Positions 61,670 to 64,000 of a stretch of DNA of 64,000 bases are shown piece after piece. The stretch covers positions 186,001 to 250,000 of the forward strand of contig NZ_RCIZ01000001.1 of assembly GCF_003666685.1 (NCBI RefSeq), written 5' to 3'. How positions within the stretch are numbered: position 1 is the first letter of the stretch; the number at the start of each line of letters is the position of its first letter. The notes under the pieces were generated by a model. That model ran no database searches and was not told where the DNA came from. It was given only the letters and a program-made list of their open reading frames with translations. The DNA is from Mesorhizobium sp. YM1C-6-2. GTDB taxonomy: Bacteria; Pseudomonadota; Alphaproteobacteria; Rhizobiales; Rhizobiaceae. The position numbers and the translations under genes are program-made.

Positions 61670-62584
61670 ATGGCGCAGAAGCGCACGGAGGCATTGCATG
61701 AACATGCCGTGGGGCTGGACGAGCAGCCCTCCGCGGCCATTCTCCGTTTTCTTGCCGACGCGCAGGTCGAGGCCGCCAAAGCCGTCGGCGACGCCATTTC
61801 CCAGATAGAGGACGCCGCCACGGTCGTCGCCGAAACGCTCGCCTCGGGCGGCTGTCTCGCCTATGCGGCGGCCGGCAGCTCCGGCCTGATGGCGCTGGCC
61901 GATGCGCTCGAACTTCCCGGCACCTACGGCATACCGCGCGAACGCATAGTCATCCTCTTCGCCGGCGGCGCGGCCGCCCTGCAGGACATGGCCGGCGCGC
62001 CCGAGGACGACGCGGCTGAGGCCGCGCGCGAGGTGGCCGACGCCGGCCTCGGCAAGGGCGACTGCCTGATCGCGGTCTCGGCCAGCGGCTCGACGCCTTA
62101 TGCCGTCGGCGCGCTGGAGGCGGCGTCGGCGCGCGGCGCCAGAACCATCGCCATCGCCAACAATGCCGGCTCGCCGCTGCTTGGCCTTGCCGACACCTCC
62201 ATCCTGCTTGCCACGCCGCCCGAGGTGATCGCCGGCTCGACCCGCATGGGCGCCGGCACCGCGCAGAAGATCGCGCTCAACATGCTCTCCACGCTGTCGG
62301 CGATCCATCTCGGCCATGTGCACGACGGCTACATGGTCAATCTCTTCGCCGACAACATCAAGCTGCGCGGCCGCGCCGCGCGCATCGTCGCCGCGGTCGC
62401 CGGCTGCGACGAACGGGCGGCGCTTCAAGCGCTTGAGAAGACGGGCGGCCAGGTCAAGCCGGCCATCCTTTTGGCCGCCGGCGCGGCCGACGTGAAAGCT
62501 GCCGAAGAACTGCTCGACACGAACGGACGCAGGCTGCGCCCGGCGCTGTCGAAGCTCGGAGCTCTAGAGGGGAGCGGGCGCTAG
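61670..62584 (+). CDS. murQ: N-acetylmuramic acid 6-phosphate etherase
   Basis: A 304-residue SIS-domain enzyme. It has HAVGLDEQPSAAILRFLADAQ at the N-terminus, LAYAAAGSSGLMALADALEL, the SIS motif LIAVSASGSTPYAVGALEAA, and the MurQ hallmark EVIAGSTRMGAGTAQKIALN. It splits MurNAc-6-P into GlcNAc-6-P and D-lactate, feeding NagA. AAGGAGG lies 7 nt before the ATG at 61670; the earlier ATG at 61562 would put coding sequence over the operator. It is followed by a binding-protein gene 64 bp on. Confidence 0.92.
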   Translation: MAQKRTEALHEHAVGLDEQPSAAILRFLADAQVEAAKAVGDAISQIEDAATVVAETLASGGCLAYAAAGSSGLMALADALELPGTYGIPRERIVILFAGGAAALQDMAGAPEDDAAEAAREVADAGLGKGDCLIAVSASGSTPYAVGALEAASARGARTIAIANNAGSPLLGLADTSILLATPPEVIAGSTRMGAGTAQKIALNMLSTLSAIHLGHVHDGYMVNLFADNIKLRGRAARIVAAVAGCDERAALQALEKTGGQVKPAILLAAGAADVKAAEELLDTNGRRLRPALSKLGALEGSGR

Positions 62585-62648
62585 GATCAGCCGATCGCCC
62601 GCAACCATCAGAAGGAACCTGGAACGGGTCAAACAGGGAGACTGTGAA

Positions 62649-63908
62649 ATGACACGCACGACGCTTACCGCTCTGCTCCTCGGCACGAGCATTCTGGGAA
62701 CGGCCGGTTCGGCTTTCGCCCAGGACAAGACGATCACCATCGAGAGCTGGCGCAACGACGACCTGCCGATCTGGCAGGAGAAGCTGATCCCGGCCTTTGA
62801 GGCGAAGAACCCCGGCATTAAGGTCGTGTTCGCGCCTTCCGCGCCGACCGAATACAACGCAGCGCTCAACGCCAAGCTCGACGCCGGTTCGGCGGGCGAC
62901 CTCATCACCTGCCGTCCGTTCGACGCCTCGCTCGAGCTCTTCAACAAGGGCCAGCTCGCCAGCCTGAACGACCTGCCCGGCATGGAGAACTTCTCCGACG
63001 TCGCCAAGTCGGCGTGGCAGACCGACGACGGCGCGACGACCTTCTGCGTGCCGATGGCCTCAGTCATCCACGGCTTCATCTACAACAAGGACGCCTTCGA
63101 CCAGCTCGGCATCGCCGTGCCGGCCACCGAGGCCGAGTTCTTCGCCGCCCTCGACAAGATCAAGGAAGACGGCACCTACATCCCGATGGCGATGGGCACC
63201 AAAGACCTCTGGGAAGCCGCGACCATGGGCTACCAGAACATCGGCCCGAACTACTGGAAGGGCGAGGAAGGCCGCCTGGCGCTGCTCAAGGGCGAGCAGA
63301 AGCTGACCGACCCGCAGTGGGTCGAGCCCTTCGCCGCGCTCGCCAAGTGGAAGCCCTATCTCGGCGACGGCTTCGAGGCGCAGTCCTATCCGGACAGCCA
63401 GAACCTCTTCACGCTCGGCCGCGCCGCCATCTTCCCGGCCGGCTCGTGGGAGATCTCGGTGTTCAACCCGCAGGCGCAGTTCAAGATGGGCGCCTTCCCG
63501 CCGCCGGTGAAGAATGCCGGCGACACCTGCTACATCTCCGACCACAACGACATCGGCATCGGCCTGAACGCCAAGAGCGCCAATGCGGATGCGGCCAAGA
63601 CCTTCCTGACCTGGGTCGCCTCGCCGGAGTTCGCCACCATCTACGCCAACGCGCTGCCGGGCTTCTTCAGCCTGTCCAACACGCCGGTGCAGATGGAGGA
63701 CCCGCTGGCGCAGGAGTTCGTGTCCTGGCGCGAGAAGTGCAAGTCGACGATCCGCTCGACCTACCAGATCCTGTCGCGCGGCACCCCGAACCTCGAGAAC
63801 GAGACCTGGGTCAAGTCGGCCAACGTGATCAATGGCACCGAGACGCCGGAAGCCGCCGCGGCCGAGCTGCAGAAGGGCCTCGACAGCTGGTTCAAGCCGG
63901 CTAAGTAA
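62649..63908 (+). CDS. Sugar ABC transporter substrate-binding protein (CUT1 family)
   Basis: A 419-residue periplasmic binding protein. The signal peptide is TTLTALLLGTSILGTAGSAF with cleavage at AFAQ near residue 25. The mature protein has the type I sugar-binder layout: ITIESWRNDDLPIWQEKLIP, FEAKNPGIKV, VPMASVIHGFIYNKDAFDQLG and GRAAIFPAGSWEISVF. Context points to N-acetylglucosamine, chitobiose or muropeptide sugars. Permease genes are expected downstream of the window edge. A terminator-like hairpin at 63921 may make this gene more abundant than the rest. Confidence 0.9.
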   Translation: MTRTTLTALLLGTSILGTAGSAFAQDKTITIESWRNDDLPIWQEKLIPAFEAKNPGIKVVFAPSAPTEYNAALNAKLDAGSAGDLITCRPFDASLELFNKGQLASLNDLPGMENFSDVAKSAWQTDDGATTFCVPMASVIHGFIYNKDAFDQLGIAVPATEAEFFAALDKIKEDGTYIPMAMGTKDLWEAATMGYQNIGPNYWKGEEGRLALLKGEQKLTDPQWVEPFAALAKWKPYLGDGFEAQSYPDSQNLFTLGRAAIFPAGSWEISVFNPQAQFKMGAFPPPVKNAGDTCYISDHNDIGIGLNAKSANADAAKTFLTWVASPEFATIYANALPGFFSLSNTPVQMEDPLAQEFVSWREKCKSTIRSTYQILSRGTPNLENETWVKSANVINGTETPEAAAAELQKGLDSWFKPAK

Positions 63909-63920
63909 GCTCGAGCAGGA

Positions 63921-63952
63921 ATCCGGGCCGCGCGGCGATGCGCGGCCCGGAT
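63921..63952 (+). terminator. Hairpin with U tract after the binding-protein gene
   Basis: A 13-bp perfect stem (ATCCGGGCCGCGC and complement), 6-nt loop, then TTTT. It is 12 bp after the stop codon. In ABC importer operons such hairpins often cause partial termination so that binding protein exceeds permease. Confidence 0.8.
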
Positions 63953-64000
63953 TTTCATATAGACTGGAGCCTGTCCTGCAGGGGCCGCACAGACCGGACG

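Overview
The window is a GC-rich chromosomal segment of an alphaproteobacterium, most likely of the order Hyphomicrobiales (Rhizobiales), in or near the Phyllobacteriaceae (Mesorhizobium-like). The evidence is gene content and order: trpF-trpB-trpA-accD-folC, argS-SPOR-nagZ-scpA-scpB-tatABC, lptC-lptA-lptB-rpoN-hpf-ptsN, hsp20-DUF1150, a chromosomal NodF/NodE-like pair, OlsB, and RpoH- and EcfG-type promoter motifs. I saw no rRNA, tRNA, CRISPR array, phage or insertion sequence.

Layout. 0-11 kb is an accessory-looking patchwork: a membrane gene interrupted by an in-frame TAG, two glutathione S-transferases, two small exported proteins, an ACP plus ketoacyl synthase pair resembling NodF/NodE, a DUF4242-adenylate cyclase fusion, a histone-H1-like protein, a sugar/nucleoside kinase, a CHASE3 hybrid kinase, and an ArsR/SRPBCC pair with a clear duplicated operator. 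11-30 kb is mostly minus-strand core: Tat translocase, an ABC ATPase, ScpAB, NagZ, a 1210-residue SPOR protein, ArgS, dGTPase, FolC, AccD and TrpABF, with ErpA on the plus strand. 30-43 kb holds a PfpI-type protein, a NepR-like small protein behind an EcfG-like promoter, GrpE, OlsB, a second hybrid kinase, AcuI-like reductase, LspA, two RNA/DNA methyltransferase-type genes, an ornithine-cyclodeaminase-family reductase, IHF-beta and SppA. 43-49 kb is the LPS transport / sigma-54 / PTS-Ntr block. 49-51.6 kb has Hsp20, a nucleoside hydrolase and a proline-racemase-family enzyme. 51.6-57.6 kb carries two large secreted proteins of unknown function that share a cysteine-rich domain. 57.6-64 kb is an amino-sugar catabolic locus: nagA, SIS deaminase, GntR regulator and BadF-type kinase on minus, divergent from murQ and a sugar-binding protein on plus.

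How it works together. The last locus can take N-acetylglucosamine (and, through MurQ, N-acetylmuramate-6-phosphate) to fructose-6-phosphate. Two mirror-image promoters carry the same TGGTATT-N4-TGGTAT(T/C) direct repeat, so one GntR regulator probably controls both arms. The lptCAB-rpoN-hpf-ptsN run couples LPS export with nitrogen-PTS control. grpE and hsp20 carry heat-shock promoters with identical 17-bp spacing. The ornithine-cyclodeaminase-like reductase and the proline-racemase-family enzyme could be successive steps of 3-hydroxyproline breakdown, although they are 9 kb apart.

The least explained material is the secreted pair at 51,958-57,533, the NodFE-like pair whose ACP has His instead of Asp before its phosphopantetheine serine, and the NepR-like orphan. 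All motif and family calls were made by eye; no database search was run.
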